A stretch of 64,000 bases of DNA from assembly GCF_000786205.1 (NCBI RefSeq), contig NZ_JROH01000012.1, positions 1 to 64,000 on the forward strand, given 5' to 3'. Of this stretch, positions 49,109 to 59,341 are shown one piece after another; position 1 is the stretch's first letter, and each line of letters begins with the position of its first letter. The notes beneath the pieces are model-generated. The model had not been told where the DNA came from, did not search any database, and saw nothing but the letters and a program-made list of their open reading frames with translations. Origin of the DNA: Sphingomonas sp. 37zxx. Its GTDB lineage: Bacteria > Pseudomonadota > Alphaproteobacteria > Sphingomonadales > Sphingomonadaceae. The translations under genes and the position numbers were made by a program.

Positions 49109-51397
49109 ATGAAAAAGCCGGTAATTTCGAGACGCGCGATGCTGATGGGCGCGGGCGCGATCACCGCCTGGGCAGCGTCGCCCGCACGCGCAATGCTGGC
49201 GCAAACCGCCGGCGCGGCGCTTCCCGCCAGCGTCGAGTCGCTGCTGTCGCAAATGACCGTCGTCGAGAAAACGGGACAGCTCACGCTCAACGCCGCCGCC
49301 TGGGCGGGCAGCGCGGCGACCGCGCTCAACCCTGCGGGCGCGCAGACCAATTTCGAGGGGCAGCTCGCCGAAGTGCGCCAGGGGCGGCTCGGCGGCGTGT
49401 TCAACGGCAATGGCGCCGAAATGGCGCGGCAGATGCAGTTGGTGGCGATGCGCGAGGCACGGCTCAAGCTGCCTTTGGTGTTCGCCGCCGACGTCATCCA
49501 CGGTTTTCGCACGGTGTTCCCGATGCCGCTGGCCGAGGCGGGCAGCTTCGACGCCGATCTTGCCGAGCGCACCGCGCGGGTCGCGGCGGTCGAGGCGACC
49601 GCGGCGGGGATCGACTGGAATTTCGCGCCGATGGTCGATGTCGCGCGTGACGCGCGCTGGGGTCGCGGGATCGAGGGCGCGGGCGAGGACGTGCTGCTCG
49701 GCCGGATCATGGCCGAGGCGCGGGTGCGCGGCTTCCAGGGACGCAAGGGGCTGAAGGCGACCGATGCGATGGTCGCCTGCGCCAAGCATTTCGCCGCCTA
49801 TGGCGCGGCCGAGGGCGGACTCGACTACAACACCGTCGACATATCCGAACGCACGTTGCGCGAAATCTATTTCCCGCCCTTCCAGGCGGCGTTCGCGGCG
49901 GGTGCGGGCACGACGATGGCGGCGTTCAACGAATTGTCGGGGATTCCCGCGACCGCCAATCGCTGGCTGCTCACCGATGTGCTGCGGACCGAATGGGGCT
50001 TCGATGGCGTCGTCGTGTCGGACTATACCGGCGACATGGAGCTGATCGCGCACGGCTTTGCCGCCGACGAGCGCGAAGCGACCAAGCTCGCCTTCCTCGC
50101 GGGCGTCGACATGTGCATGCAGTCGAGCTTTTACATCAACCACTTGCCCGACCTGGTCGCCAAGGGCGACGTGCCGATGGCGCGGCTCGACGAGGCGGTG
50201 CGGCGCGTGCTGGCGATGAAGGTGATGCTGGGGTTGTTCGACGATCCCTTCCGCCGGATCGACGTGCGGCGTGAACGCACACGCATCGGCACGCCGGCGC
50301 ACCGCAAGGTGGCGCGCGAGGCGGGAGCCAAATCGATCGTGCTGCTCAAGAACGAAGGCGATCTGCTCCCCCTGCCCCGCAGCGGCAAGCGGATCGCGCT
50401 GATCGGGCCGTTCGTGCAGGGCAAGCGTGAGCTGATCGGGCCGTGGAACGTCTATGGCACCGATGCCGATGCGGTCGATCTGCTCACCGGCGTTCGCGCC
50501 GCGCTGGCCGACGCATCGATGGTGACCGCGACCGATGGCTCGGGGATCCTCGAGCCGCTGCTCGGCGGGATCGAGGCTGCGGTGGCGGCGGCGCGCGCGG
50601 CGGACATCGTCGTGCTCGCGGTGGGCGAAGCGCAGAACATGTCTGGCGAAGCACAATCGCGCACCGACATCACCATCCCCGCGCCGCAAATGGCGCTCGC
50701 CGAAGCCGTCGCGGCGGCGGGCAAGCCGATGGTGGTGCTGCTGCGCCATGGTCGCGCGCTGGCGCTCGAAGGCGCGGTGAAGGACGCGCCGGCGATCCTG
50801 GCGACGTGGTTCCTGGGATCGGAATCGGGTCCGGCTACCGCCGACATCCTGTTCGGCGCGGTCGCCCCCTCGGCACGGTTGCCGGTGAGTTTTCCGCACA
50901 GCAGCGGCCAGGCGCCCTATTATTACGCGCACAAAAATACCGGGCGCCCCAACCCGCCGGGTGACCGCGTCGCGTTTAAGGCGCGCTACATGGACGTGCC
51001 GGGCGGCGCGCTCTACCCGTTCGGGCATGGGCTTACCTATGGCCGGATCGCCTATTCGGCGCTCGATACGGGAGACGGCGTGCTGGCGGCTGGGGGCAAG
51101 CTGACCGTCCGCGCGGTGGTGACCAACAGCGGCGCGCGCGATGCCGATGAAGTGGTCCAGCTCTATGTTCAGGACGTGACCGCCAGCATCACGCAGCCGG
51201 TCCGCGAGCTGAAGGCGTTCCGCAAGGTGCGCGTTGCGGCAGGCGCGAGCGAAACGGTCGAATTCACGCTGGCACGCGGCGACCTGACCTTCATCGGGCA
51301 GGACCTGAAACCCACGGTCGAACCGGGCAAATTCCGCCTGTGGATCGCCCCTTCCGCCGAGGCCGAAGGCGTGAGCGGCGAGTTTACCCTGGCCTAA
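49109..51397 (+). CDS. GH3 beta-glucosidase (BglX-like), exported by Tat
   Basis: A 762-residue GH3 enzyme. The start at MKKPVISRRAMLMGAGAITA, after AGAGGAA, opens with a twin-arginine signal (SRRAMLMG). Domains: TIM barrel with nucleophile Asp305 in VVVSDYTGDM, the second alpha/beta sandwich with the GEAQNMSGEAQSRTD loop that supplies the acid/base in BglX-type enzymes, and a C-terminal fibronectin-like domain (VTNSGARDADEVVQLYVQD). BglX-type GH3 enzymes include beta-1,2-glucosidases such as the Listeria one, which fits the neighbouring GH144 gene. It is divergent from lacI and overlaps the end of the transporter gene by 4 nt. Confidence 0.93.
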   Translation: MKKPVISRRAMLMGAGAITAWAASPARAMLAQTAGAALPASVESLLSQMTVVEKTGQLTLNAAAWAGSAATALNPAGAQTNFEGQLAEVRQGRLGGVFNGNGAEMARQMQLVAMREARLKLPLVFAADVIHGFRTVFPMPLAEAGSFDADLAERTARVAAVEATAAGIDWNFAPMVDVARDARWGRGIEGAGEDVLLGRIMAEARVRGFQGRKGLKATDAMVACAKHFAAYGAAEGGLDYNTVDISERTLREIYFPPFQAAFAAGAGTTMAAFNELSGIPATANRWLLTDVLRTEWGFDGVVVSDYTGDMELIAHGFAADEREATKLAFLAGVDMCMQSSFYINHLPDLVAKGDVPMARLDEAVRRVLAMKVMLGLFDDPFRRIDVRRERTRIGTPAHRKVAREAGAKSIVLLKNEGDLLPLPRSGKRIALIGPFVQGKRELIGPWNVYGTDADAVDLLTGVRAALADASMVTATDGSGILEPLLGGIEAAVAAARAADIVVLAVGEAQNMSGEAQSRTDITIPAPQMALAEAVAAAGKPMVVLLRHGRALALEGAVKDAPAILATWFLGSESGPATADILFGAVAPSARLPVSFPHSSGQAPYYYAHKNTGRPNPPGDRVAFKARYMDVPGGALYPFGHGLTYGRIAYSALDTGDGVLAAGGKLTVRAVVTNSGARDADEVVQLYVQDVTASITQPVRELKAFRKVRVAAGASETVEFTLARGDLTFIGQDLKPTVEPGKFRLWIAPSAEAEGVSGEFTLA

Positions 51398-52737
51398 GCC
51401 GGGCGGCCCGCCGCCAGTTCCTCGATAATCGCGGCATGTCGCCCGCGCGGCAGCGGGTTGGCGAGCATCGCCGCGATCGACAGGACCAGCCCGGCGGCGG
51501 GGGCGGCGATCATCAGCCAGCGTATCCCCTCGCGCGCAGCCGCGTCAGGGGCCACGCTGCCGTCATAGCCGAGCAGCGTATAAACTCCGCCGAGCAGCAT
51601 CGCCGCGGCGGCAAGCGCGAGCTTTTGCAACAGCGCCGAAACGCCGAACGCGGTCGCCTCGACTCGAAGCCCGCCGCGCGCCTCGCCATAATCGACGGTG
51701 TTCGGCAGCATCGCCCAGCCGGCAAGGCCAAGCCCGGTGAGCACCATCTGCATCGCGATCAGGAAGGGCCTGGCCAGCCAGATCGCCTGTGGCCCGGCGA
51801 CCGCGAAGATCGCCAGCGCCGCCAGCCCCAGCGTCGCCGCGATGATCCAGGCGGCGCGCGCGCCGATCCGCACGGTGATCGCGGTCCAGATTGGTACCGC
51901 CAGCACCCCTGCGGCGGCCATCGCGGCAAAGGTGGCGGGGCCGCCCGCCGGGTCGCCAGCGACGTGGCGGAAATAATAGAGCACCGACTGGTTGAGGATC
52001 GCACCCGCGATCGCCGCGGCGGTCATCGCGATACCCAGCGTCACGAAGGCGCGGTTGCGGGCGAGCGCAGCCAGGTTGCGCGCCACCGATGCCTGGTTGA
52101 TCGCAGGCGCGATCCGCGTCGCCTGGCGGGTTGCGATACCGACGATCAGCAGCAACGGGGTGGCGATCGCGGCGAACAAGGCAGCGACCAGCGCATAGCC
52201 CCCCGCCCCGGTGCGCGCGAGCAGCCACGGCGTGCCCAGCGCGACGACCGCCGCCGCCGCCGCACCGAACAACAGCCGGAACCCGGCGATCAACGTCCGG
52301 TCGCGGCTGTCGTCGCTCACCCGCGTGCTCCACGCGGCATAGGGCACGTTGGTGACGGCATAGAGCGTGCGGAACGCAAGCTGCGCGCCGATCGACAGCG
52401 CCACCAGCGGCGCGCCATCGAACGGCGGCAGCAGATAGAGCAACGGAAACGTCAGCCCTAGTGGCACCGCCCCCAGCACGACGAAGCGTCGATAGCTGCG
52501 GCGCGATCGTTCGGCGGCGATGCCGACGATCAGGTCGGCCACCCCGTCCCAGATCGCCCCCGCCATATAGACCAGCCCCGCTATCGCCGGGGGCAGCCCC
52601 AGCGTGTCGGTGTAGAAGAACAGCAGATAGAGCGTGACGCTCTGCCAATAGAGGTTGAACGCGAAATCGCCCGAGCTGAACAGCAACAGGCGCGGGATGC
52701 CGGGACGACCGGGAACGGCAGCGGTCATGATCGGCAT
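51394..52737 (-). CDS. GPH-type (MFS) sugar:cation symporter
   Basis: A 447-residue inner-membrane transporter with about 12 hydrophobic segments. It carries the glycoside-pentoside-hexuronide hallmarks: FSSGDFAFNLYWQSVTLYLL at the N-terminus, GLVYMAGAIWDGVADLIVG, PYAAWSTRVSDDSRDR and the late PNTVDYGEARGGLRVEATAF. It should take the oligosaccharides released by the locus enzymes across the inner membrane. The ATG at 52737 has GGAGAG upstream; a second ATG lies 3 codons in. It follows the ExoP-like GH3 gene on the minus strand by 91 bp and converges on the other GH3 gene. Confidence 0.9.
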   Translation of the reverse strand: MPIMTAAVPGRPGIPRLLLFSSGDFAFNLYWQSVTLYLLFFYTDTLGLPPAIAGLVYMAGAIWDGVADLIVGIAAERSRRSYRRFVVLGAVPLGLTFPLLYLLPPFDGAPLVALSIGAQLAFRTLYAVTNVPYAAWSTRVSDDSRDRTLIAGFRLLFGAAAAAVVALGTPWLLARTGAGGYALVAALFAAIATPLLLIVGIATRQATRIAPAINQASVARNLAALARNRAFVTLGIAMTAAAIAGAILNQSVLYYFRHVAGDPAGGPATFAAMAAAGVLAVPIWTAITVRIGARAAWIIAATLGLAALAIFAVAGPQAIWLARPFLIAMQMVLTGLGLAGWAMLPNTVDYGEARGGLRVEATAFGVSALLQKLALAAAAMLLGGVYTLLGYDGSVAPDAAAREGIRWLMIAAPAAGLVLSIAAMLANPLPRGRHAAIIEELAAGRPA

Positions 52738-52828
52738 GGCATCGCATCTCTCCGTCTGGTTCGAGCATCGTCGAAAAACGGCGAGACGCGCGCCTGTCTG
52801 ATAGCAGCGGGCAGCGCAACGCGGCTGC

Positions 52829-55348
52829 CTACCCCCCGCAATCCAGCTTCACATCGGCATCGGTGCCCAGCGCAACGCGCGCCAGGCTGAAGGTGAAGGC
52901 ACCATCGGTGGCGACCACCAGCGGCGTATCGACCGCCGACATATTGACCCCGCCTGCGCGGAAACATTTGAGGGGCACACCCACCTTGGTCCAGTTGCCG
53001 GGCTTCAACTGCTCAAGCCGCCCAAGCGAAATGGCCGCCTGTGCCGGGCCGGAACGCATCGCCAGCGTCACCGGCGCGGTGGGTGCCTGATCGACCCGGA
53101 TGGTGCTGACCAGCAACACGTCGCCATTGGTCTCGCGCGTGGTATCGACCGCCGCCATCCCGGTCAGCGCTACCGACGCTGGTCCCTTGCCATCGAACGC
53201 GAAGCGGCGCGCGCCTTCTTGCACGCCAAAGTCGGTGGCGGTCACGCGCACCCGGCCATTGGCGGCGTCGATCGGCAGCGTCGTCACGCGCGTGGTGCTG
53301 CCGGCAGGGTCGCCCACCACCAGCGACCAGCTCGCCGCCGGAAGTCCCTTGTCCATGTAAATGCCGGCCTGTGCCTGCGGCTTGACGCCGGGGTCTTCGG
53401 ATAGCTGGGGCAGCGTGGTGCGGCTGGCCGCCGTCAGGCCATAGCCGCGCTCGAACAGCGTCTTGCCCTTGGCATCGGCAGTAGCCGGCCAGGCGAAGCT
53501 GAGCGTCCCGGTGGAATCATGCGCCACGCCGCCGCTGCGGTTCCGCAGCAACACATCGGCCACGCCCGCCCCCTCGGACCCCGGCAACCAGGCAGCGACG
53601 AACGCATCGGCGGCGTTGAGTTCGGGATTTACGAACAGCGGGCGCCCGGTCAGCATCAGCGCGACGACCGGCACCCCTTGCGCCTTCAGCTTTTTCATCG
53701 TCGCGAGCGGCCCGCGCAACTCGGGCTTTAATTCCAGCGTCGAAATATCGCCCTGGAACTCGGCATATGGGGTTTCGCCGAACACCACGATCGCCACGTC
53801 GGGCTTCTTGCCCGCAAAGCTGCCGTCGGGCGAAAGCCGCGCGGTGCCGCCCGATGCCTTCACCGCCCCGTCAATCCCCTTCCAGATCGACGTCGCGCCG
53901 GGGAAATGCTTGGGATCAATCCCGGTGCCCTGCCAGGTCAGCGTCCAGCCGCCCGATTGGCGCGCCACATCATCGGCACCGTCTCCCGCGACCAGGATGT
54001 TCGCTCCCGGCCGAAGCGGCAGCAGACTGCCGTTGTTCTTGAGCAGGACAAGCGATTTGCGCACCGCCTCACGGGCGATTGCGCGATGCTCGGGACTGCC
54101 CAGCAGCTCGAACTGACCCGATAGCGGGCGGCTGGAGGGCTTGCCCATGTCGAGCAGCCCGGCGCGAATCTTCACCCGCAAGACGTTCGCGACGGCATCG
54201 TCGAGCCGCGCCATCGGCACTTCGCCCGACTTTGCCTGGAGCACCAGGCTTTCCCATAGCGGCTTCCAGCTATCGGGGGCCATGTACATGTCCAGCCCGG
54301 CATTGAGCGCGCGGGGGCAGCTGGCATTGGTGCAGCCCTGGATCTGGCCATGCGCGTTCCAGTCGCTGACCACGAAGCCGCCAAAGCCCATCCGCTGCTT
54401 GAGCACGTCGGTGACCAGCCCCTTGTGCCCGGCGATCTTTTCGCCGTTCCAGCTCGAAAAGCTGGTCATCACCGTCTGCACGCCGGCGTTGATCGCCTCG
54501 ACATAGGGCATGCCGTGCGTATCGCGCAGTTCGGTTTCGCTGATCCGGGCATCGCCCTGGTCGCGGCCACCTTCGGTGCCGCCATCGGCCAGGAAATGCT
54601 TGGTCGATGCCAGCACATATGGGCCTTGCAGGATCGGCGTGGCCGATGGCTTGCCCTGCAACCCTTCGATGAACTGGCCGACATAGCTGGCGACCAGCTT
54701 GGGATCGGACGAATAGCCCTCATAGGCGCGGCCCCAGCGCAGATCCTGCGGCACGGTAATCGTCGGCGCGAAGGTCCATTCGATCCCGGTCGCGCGGATT
54801 TCCTTGGCAGTAGCCTGCGCGATCCGCTTGATCAGCGCGGGATCATGCATCGCGCCCAGGCCAATATTATGCGGAAACAGCGTCGCACCGACGATGTTCG
54901 AATGCCCATGCACCGCATCGGTGCCCCAGATGATCGGGATGCCCAGCCGGCCATTGCTGCGGTCGACCGACGCAGCATGAAAGGCGTCGGCAAGCTTGAG
55001 CCATTCGGCGGCAGGCGCGAATTCATCGCCATTCGGCGCGGAATTGCCACCATTCAGGATCGACCCCAGATGATAGCGCCGGGCATCGTCGGGCGTGACT
55101 GCCGAAATATCGGCCTGCACCACCTGGCCCACCTTTTCCTCGACCGTCATCCGCGCGATCAGATCGGCGATACGCCGCTCGATTGCCGGATCGGCCTTGT
55201 ACGGCCAATTACCCTGTGGCCAGATTTCGGGGTGCGCGGTCGCCTCGGGCGGCGGGGCCGGCACCGTCTGCCCGATAGCCGTACCACCAATCGCAACCGC
55301 CAGCGCAAACCCCGTGGCACTGCCCAGCAGCCGATGAAAACCTCGCAT
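52829..55348 (-). CDS. GH3 exo-beta-glucosidase (ExoP-like), exported
   Basis: An 839-residue GH3 enzyme with signal peptide MRGFHRLLGSATGFALAVAI (start 55348 after AAAGGGA). The barrel contains GIPIIWGTDAVHGHSNIVGA, STKHFLADGGTEGGRDQGD and the nucleophile in GGFVVSDWNAHGQI. The second domain includes AVRKSLVLLKNNGSLLPL and VVFGETPYAEFQGD. A third, beta-sandwich domain (about the last 180 residues, from GIYMDKGLPAASWSLVVGDP) resembles the accessory domain of ExoP from Pseudoalteromonas. Homologues release glucose from beta-1,3/1,4-linked glucans, so this locus may accept more than one linkage. Confidence 0.93.
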   Translation of the reverse strand: MRGFHRLLGSATGFALAVAIGGTAIGQTVPAPPPEATAHPEIWPQGNWPYKADPAIERRIADLIARMTVEEKVGQVVQADISAVTPDDARRYHLGSILNGGNSAPNGDEFAPAAEWLKLADAFHAASVDRSNGRLGIPIIWGTDAVHGHSNIVGATLFPHNIGLGAMHDPALIKRIAQATAKEIRATGIEWTFAPTITVPQDLRWGRAYEGYSSDPKLVASYVGQFIEGLQGKPSATPILQGPYVLASTKHFLADGGTEGGRDQGDARISETELRDTHGMPYVEAINAGVQTVMTSFSSWNGEKIAGHKGLVTDVLKQRMGFGGFVVSDWNAHGQIQGCTNASCPRALNAGLDMYMAPDSWKPLWESLVLQAKSGEVPMARLDDAVANVLRVKIRAGLLDMGKPSSRPLSGQFELLGSPEHRAIAREAVRKSLVLLKNNGSLLPLRPGANILVAGDGADDVARQSGGWTLTWQGTGIDPKHFPGATSIWKGIDGAVKASGGTARLSPDGSFAGKKPDVAIVVFGETPYAEFQGDISTLELKPELRGPLATMKKLKAQGVPVVALMLTGRPLFVNPELNAADAFVAAWLPGSEGAGVADVLLRNRSGGVAHDSTGTLSFAWPATADAKGKTLFERGYGLTAASRTTLPQLSEDPGVKPQAQAGIYMDKGLPAASWSLVVGDPAGSTTRVTTLPIDAANGRVRVTATDFGVQEGARRFAFDGKGPASVALTGMAAVDTTRETNGDVLLVSTIRVDQAPTAPVTLAMRSGPAQAAISLGRLEQLKPGNWTKVGVPLKCFRAGGVNMSAVDTPLVVATDGAFTFSLARVALGTDADVKLDCGG

Positions 55349-55510
55349 CCGATCCCTTTCACTCTGCCATTGAAGGCAGTAACTTATGATTGCCCAGGCG
55401 AACCGCGCCTTGCGCATGCGTTTCTATGGTAAAGGCACCTCGCACGCTTCACAAACCCAAGAAGACGCTCAGGACCGAGGCACCGTGACCATGATCGATT
55501 CGCCGCTGCG

Positions 55511-58500
55511 CTATCGCCACCAATAAGGCAGCCGCTGGCGGCTGCCGGTTTCGACTTCGTTCATGGTTTTGGCGTCGAACATCCGGCCGCCGACCATCAC
55601 CCTGCTGACCTTGTCCGAATTGCGGATGTCGGCAGTCGGATCGGCGTCGAGCACCACCAGATCGGCAAGCTTGCCGACTTCGAGTGAGCCGATGTCGCGC
55701 GCCATGCCGAGCGATTGCGCGGCGACGATGGTGCCGGCACCCAGCGCCTCGATCGGAGTCATCCCGCCGCGCACGAACGACCATAGCTCCCAATGCGAGC
55801 CGATTCCCGCCTGTTGGCCATGCGCGCCGATCGACACCAGCTTGCCCGCCTTGGCGATCTTGTTCGCCTCGCGGGCATTGTCGTCGTCGACGAAGTTGCT
55901 CTCGGGTGCCTTGGTCACGCGCGCGGTGGCGGCGAGCAAGGTGTCGGTGGGGGTGTGAACCAGCAACGGGTTTTCCCAGACGTTGGTTGCCTGCCGCCAA
56001 TAGGGATCGCCCGCCAGGCCGCCATAGGACACGACCAATGTCGGCGTGTAATTGGTGTCCGACTGGCCGAACATCTGGACGACGTCCTTGTAGAACACGT
56101 CGAGCGGGATATTGTGTTCGAGCGTCGAATTGCCGTCGGCGATCAGGTTCATGTCCATGCCGAACAGCGATCCGCCCTCGGCCACGACCTGGATATTCTC
56201 GGCGCGGGCGGCGGCGACCACCATCTGGCGCTGATCGCGGCGCGGCTGATTGTAGTTCTTCACCGAACGCGCGCCCTGCGCCTTCAGCCGGCGGACATGC
56301 GACAATGCGTCGTCATAGCTGTCGATCTTGGCATACACGCTGGCGGCGCGCGCGCCGTAGATGATCTCGCCGGTCGAAAAGATGCGCGGGCCGGTGAGCA
56401 ATCCTGCCGCCTGCAATTCCTTGGCGACGAAAATCTCGCTCGCCTGGCTAGACGGATCGTGGATCGTCGTGGTGCCGAGCGCCAGATTTTGCAGCAGCGA
56501 CCAGTTTTGCTGCGGCACGACTTCGTCATCGCCCTGCGGGCCGTGCGCATGGGCATCGACCAGGCCGGGGATGATCGTCTTGCCCGCGACGTCGATCATC
56601 TTCGCGCCCGCCGGTACCGGGGTAGAGGCACGCGGGCCGATCGCGACGATGCGGTCGCCGCGGATCACCAAGACGCCATCATCGACGATACCGCCATCGG
56701 CCGACGCCATCGTCACGATCCGCGCGCCGGTGAGCGCGACCGTGCCGCCGGGCTTATCTGCGGCCTGCTCGATCGCCAGGCTGAGCCCTTGCGTCGGGGG
56801 CACGAACTTGGGCGCATCCTCCGCGCGCGGGGCATTGGCGAACAGCGTGGCGCGATCGACAGTGTAGAGCGTCGGCCCCATCGACCAGTGCAGCCGCTGG
56901 CCGTCCTGCGACCAGTTGACATAGCTAGCGCCATTGGCGCTGACGCGGGTGACGGGCAGTATCTTGCTGTCGGTATCGATGTCGACCGCCTGGTTGCCGG
57001 GCATCAGCGGCAGGACATGCGCCTCATAATTCTGGATAAAAGCGGCATATTGTCCGTCGGGCGCGACCGAATAGCTGACCGCCAGTTCGCCGACGAAATG
57101 CTTGCGCTTGGCACCGCCATTAAGGTCGGTGCTGACCAGCAACTGCTTCTGCTCCTCTTCGCCCACCATGAACAGCCGATCGGAGGCAGCGGCGAATTGC
57201 GGCTGCGCCATGCCCTTGGCGATCAGCACCGGCGCGCCGCCGCTGGCAGCGACACGATAGACGCCGGGATCGTCGCCATAACGGCGCGAGGTGACGCCGC
57301 CCGAGCGCTTCGCCTCGAACGCAATCGTCTTGCCGTCAGGCGAGAATACCGGGCGGGCATAATGGCCGGGGCGCGTGGTCACTGCCTTGGCCGCACCGCC
57401 GCTGGCGGCGACGGTGACGATCTGCCCCAGGCCGGCATCGGTCCAGTCGACAAAGGCGATGGTGCGGCCGTCGCGCGACCAGGTGGGGAACAGCTCGCGC
57501 CCCTCGCCGCCGCGCGTCAGCCGGCGCGGCGTGCCGCCGGCTGCGGGTTTGACATAGAGCTTGCCCAGGCTTTCGAACACGACTTGCCGCCCGTCGGGCG
57601 AGACGCTGGCGAAGCGCGGCATCGCGGTGGTGAAGCGATCGGGCGCGACCTCGACGGTCGGATGCGGAGCATTGGCGACGCCGCGCGTGTCGTTGATGCG
57701 GAAGGGGATGTCGCTCGCCGCGCCGCTTTCGACATTCACCCGGCGCAGCTTGCCGCCTGCCCAAACGACGATCTCGCGGTCACCGGGCATCCACGCCATG
57801 TTGGGATACAGGCCGGTGACCGCCCAGGTTTCCTGCACGTCCTGGTCAAGCGCGTCATAAATCTTGCGCTCCTCACCCGACGCGAGATCGCGGACATATA
57901 GCTTGGACTTGGTTGCCTCGCGGCGGACGAAGGCGATCCGCTTGCCGTCGCGCGACGGCGTCGGGCGCACCGATCCGCCATTGCCCGAGACCATCGTCGT
58001 CGTCTCGCCGGTTTCGAGGTCGTAACGCTCGATATTGAACAAATTGGTGTTCGAATCCTGGGCATATTCGAAGATCGGACCCGGCGTGACGTTGCGGGTG
58101 AAATAGATGCCCTTGCCGTCGGGCGCGAAGATCGGCTCGCCCAATTCCTTCTGGTGGCGCTCATCGGGGCGCTTAACCAGCTTCACCCCGGTGCCACCCG
58201 AGACGTGATAGAGCCATATTTCGCCGGTGCCGAGCGAACGCCCGGTGGTGAAATGCTTCTTGGCGGCGATGAAGCGGCCATCGGGCGACCAGCTCGGCTG
58301 GTTGAGCAGGCGGAAATCTTCCTTGGTCACCTGGCGCTTGTCGCTGCCGTCGCGGTTCATCACCCAGATATTGTCGCCGCCGCCGCGATCCGAGGTGAAG
58401 GCGATGCGGCTGCCATCGGGCGAAAAGCGCGGTTGCACCTCCCATGCCAGCCCCTCGGCGATCCGCGTCGGCGTGCCGCCGCCGATCGGCATGGTGTAGA

Positions 58501-58729
58501 GATCGCCGAGCAAAGCAAAGGCGATCGTGCCGCCATCGGGGCTGATGTCGAGGTCCATCCAGCTACCCTCGTCGGTCGCGATCGGCACCTGGCGGATGGT
58601 CGCGCCGGTGGGGGCGTTGACGTCCCATTTCGGCTTGGCATCGGGCTTTGCGGTCGTCGGGACAGTCTGGGCAGCGGCGGCCCCGAGCGAAATGGCGAGG
58701 GCGATAATGGACGCGGCGCTGCGCAGCAT
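55511..58729 (-). CDS. secreted beta-propeller (PD40) and amidohydrolase fusion protein
   Basis: A 1072-residue exported protein (signal MLRSAASIIALAISLGAAAA). The first two thirds are TolB-like PD40 repeats (DLDISPDGGTIAFALLGDLY, RFSPDGSRIAFTSDRGGGDN, QPSWSPDGRFIAAKKHF), forming a propeller. From about residue 670 an amidohydrolase domain follows, with GKTIIPGLVDAHAHGPQGDD carrying the HxH metal pair and the family end LADLVVLDADPTADIRNSDK. The substrate is unknown; dipeptide or cyclic amide cleavage in the periplasm is plausible. The start has AGGGAG upstream. It lies downstream of the deaminase gene on the same strand. Confidence 0.88.
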   Translation of the reverse strand: MLRSAASIIALAISLGAAAAQTVPTTAKPDAKPKWDVNAPTGATIRQVPIATDEGSWMDLDISPDGGTIAFALLGDLYTMPIGGGTPTRIAEGLAWEVQPRFSPDGSRIAFTSDRGGGDNIWVMNRDGSDKRQVTKEDFRLLNQPSWSPDGRFIAAKKHFTTGRSLGTGEIWLYHVSGGTGVKLVKRPDERHQKELGEPIFAPDGKGIYFTRNVTPGPIFEYAQDSNTNLFNIERYDLETGETTTMVSGNGGSVRPTPSRDGKRIAFVRREATKSKLYVRDLASGEERKIYDALDQDVQETWAVTGLYPNMAWMPGDREIVVWAGGKLRRVNVESGAASDIPFRINDTRGVANAPHPTVEVAPDRFTTAMPRFASVSPDGRQVVFESLGKLYVKPAAGGTPRRLTRGGEGRELFPTWSRDGRTIAFVDWTDAGLGQIVTVAASGGAAKAVTTRPGHYARPVFSPDGKTIAFEAKRSGGVTSRRYGDDPGVYRVAASGGAPVLIAKGMAQPQFAAASDRLFMVGEEEQKQLLVSTDLNGGAKRKHFVGELAVSYSVAPDGQYAAFIQNYEAHVLPLMPGNQAVDIDTDSKILPVTRVSANGASYVNWSQDGQRLHWSMGPTLYTVDRATLFANAPRAEDAPKFVPPTQGLSLAIEQAADKPGGTVALTGARIVTMASADGGIVDDGVLVIRGDRIVAIGPRASTPVPAGAKMIDVAGKTIIPGLVDAHAHGPQGDDEVVPQQNWSLLQNLALGTTTIHDPSSQASEIFVAKELQAAGLLTGPRIFSTGEIIYGARAASVYAKIDSYDDALSHVRRLKAQGARSVKNYNQPRRDQRQMVVAAARAENIQVVAEGGSLFGMDMNLIADGNSTLEHNIPLDVFYKDVVQMFGQSDTNYTPTLVVSYGGLAGDPYWRQATNVWENPLLVHTPTDTLLAATARVTKAPESNFVDDDNAREANKIAKAGKLVSIGAHGQQAGIGSHWELWSFVRGGMTPIEALGAGTIVAAQSLGMARDIGSLEVGKLADLVVLDADPTADIRNSDKVSRVMVGGRMFDAKTMNEVETGSRQRLPYWWR

Positions 58730-58806
58730 GGACGGTAACTCCCTGGGGTCGGCTTGTTATGCCGCGACCCTAGAGCGCCGACCGCACCTGCACAACGGCG
58801 GCTGAA

Positions 58807-59301
58807 TCAGATGTTGCCCTGCTCGTCGACCGGCACGTCATCATCGGGACCGAAGTAAAGCTTGGCACATTGCGCGGCGAGCACCCCGCCCTCGATCGAC
58901 AGATCGTCGCGCCAGGCGTCGCGGATGAAATCGATCGTGTCGATCTGGCGATCCTCGAAATACATCGGATGTACGTCCTCGCGCCCGGCACCGAAGACGA
59001 CGCGCCCCAGCTTCGACCAGATCGAGGCCATCGTACACATGCCGCAGGGCTGAAGCGTCGAATAGAGCGTCGCGCCGCGAAGCTCCATGTCGCCGATCGC
59101 CGCCCCCGCCGCGCGCATCGCGACGATTTCGGCATGCGCGGTGGCGTCGCAGGTTTCGACGGTTTCGTTGCAGCGCGCGGCCAGCACCTTGCCGTCGCGC
59201 ACGATGATCGCGGCGATCGGCGTGTCCGATGGGTCGCTGCCCTTGGTCAGCGCCAGCGCAATCGCTTCGCGCATCCAGCGTTCGTCTTGCGGGTCGGGCA
59301 T
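58807..59301 (-). CDS. nucleoside/guanine deaminase-like protein
   Basis: A 164-residue zinc deaminase of the CMP/dCMP deaminase fold. HAEIV and PCGMC are the catalytic zinc sites; ERWMREAIALALTKGSDPSD begins the fold. The C-terminal part (VVFGAGREDVHPMYFEDRQI, DTIDFIRDAWRDD) is unlike tRNA adenosine deaminase and nearer to guanine deaminase-type proteins. The exact substrate is not settled by sequence. It starts 40 bp after kynU and may belong to the kyn transcript. Confidence 0.82.
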   Translation of the reverse strand: MPDPQDERWMREAIALALTKGSDPSDTPIAAIIVRDGKVLAARCNETVETCDATAHAEIVAMRAAGAAIGDMELRGATLYSTLQPCGMCTMASIWSKLGRVVFGAGREDVHPMYFEDRQIDTIDFIRDAWRDDLSIEGGVLAAQCAKLYFGPDDDVPVDEQGNI

Positions 59302-59341
59302 ATGAAATCCTGTTGCTCCGCCCGCCAACGGCTATCGGCGG

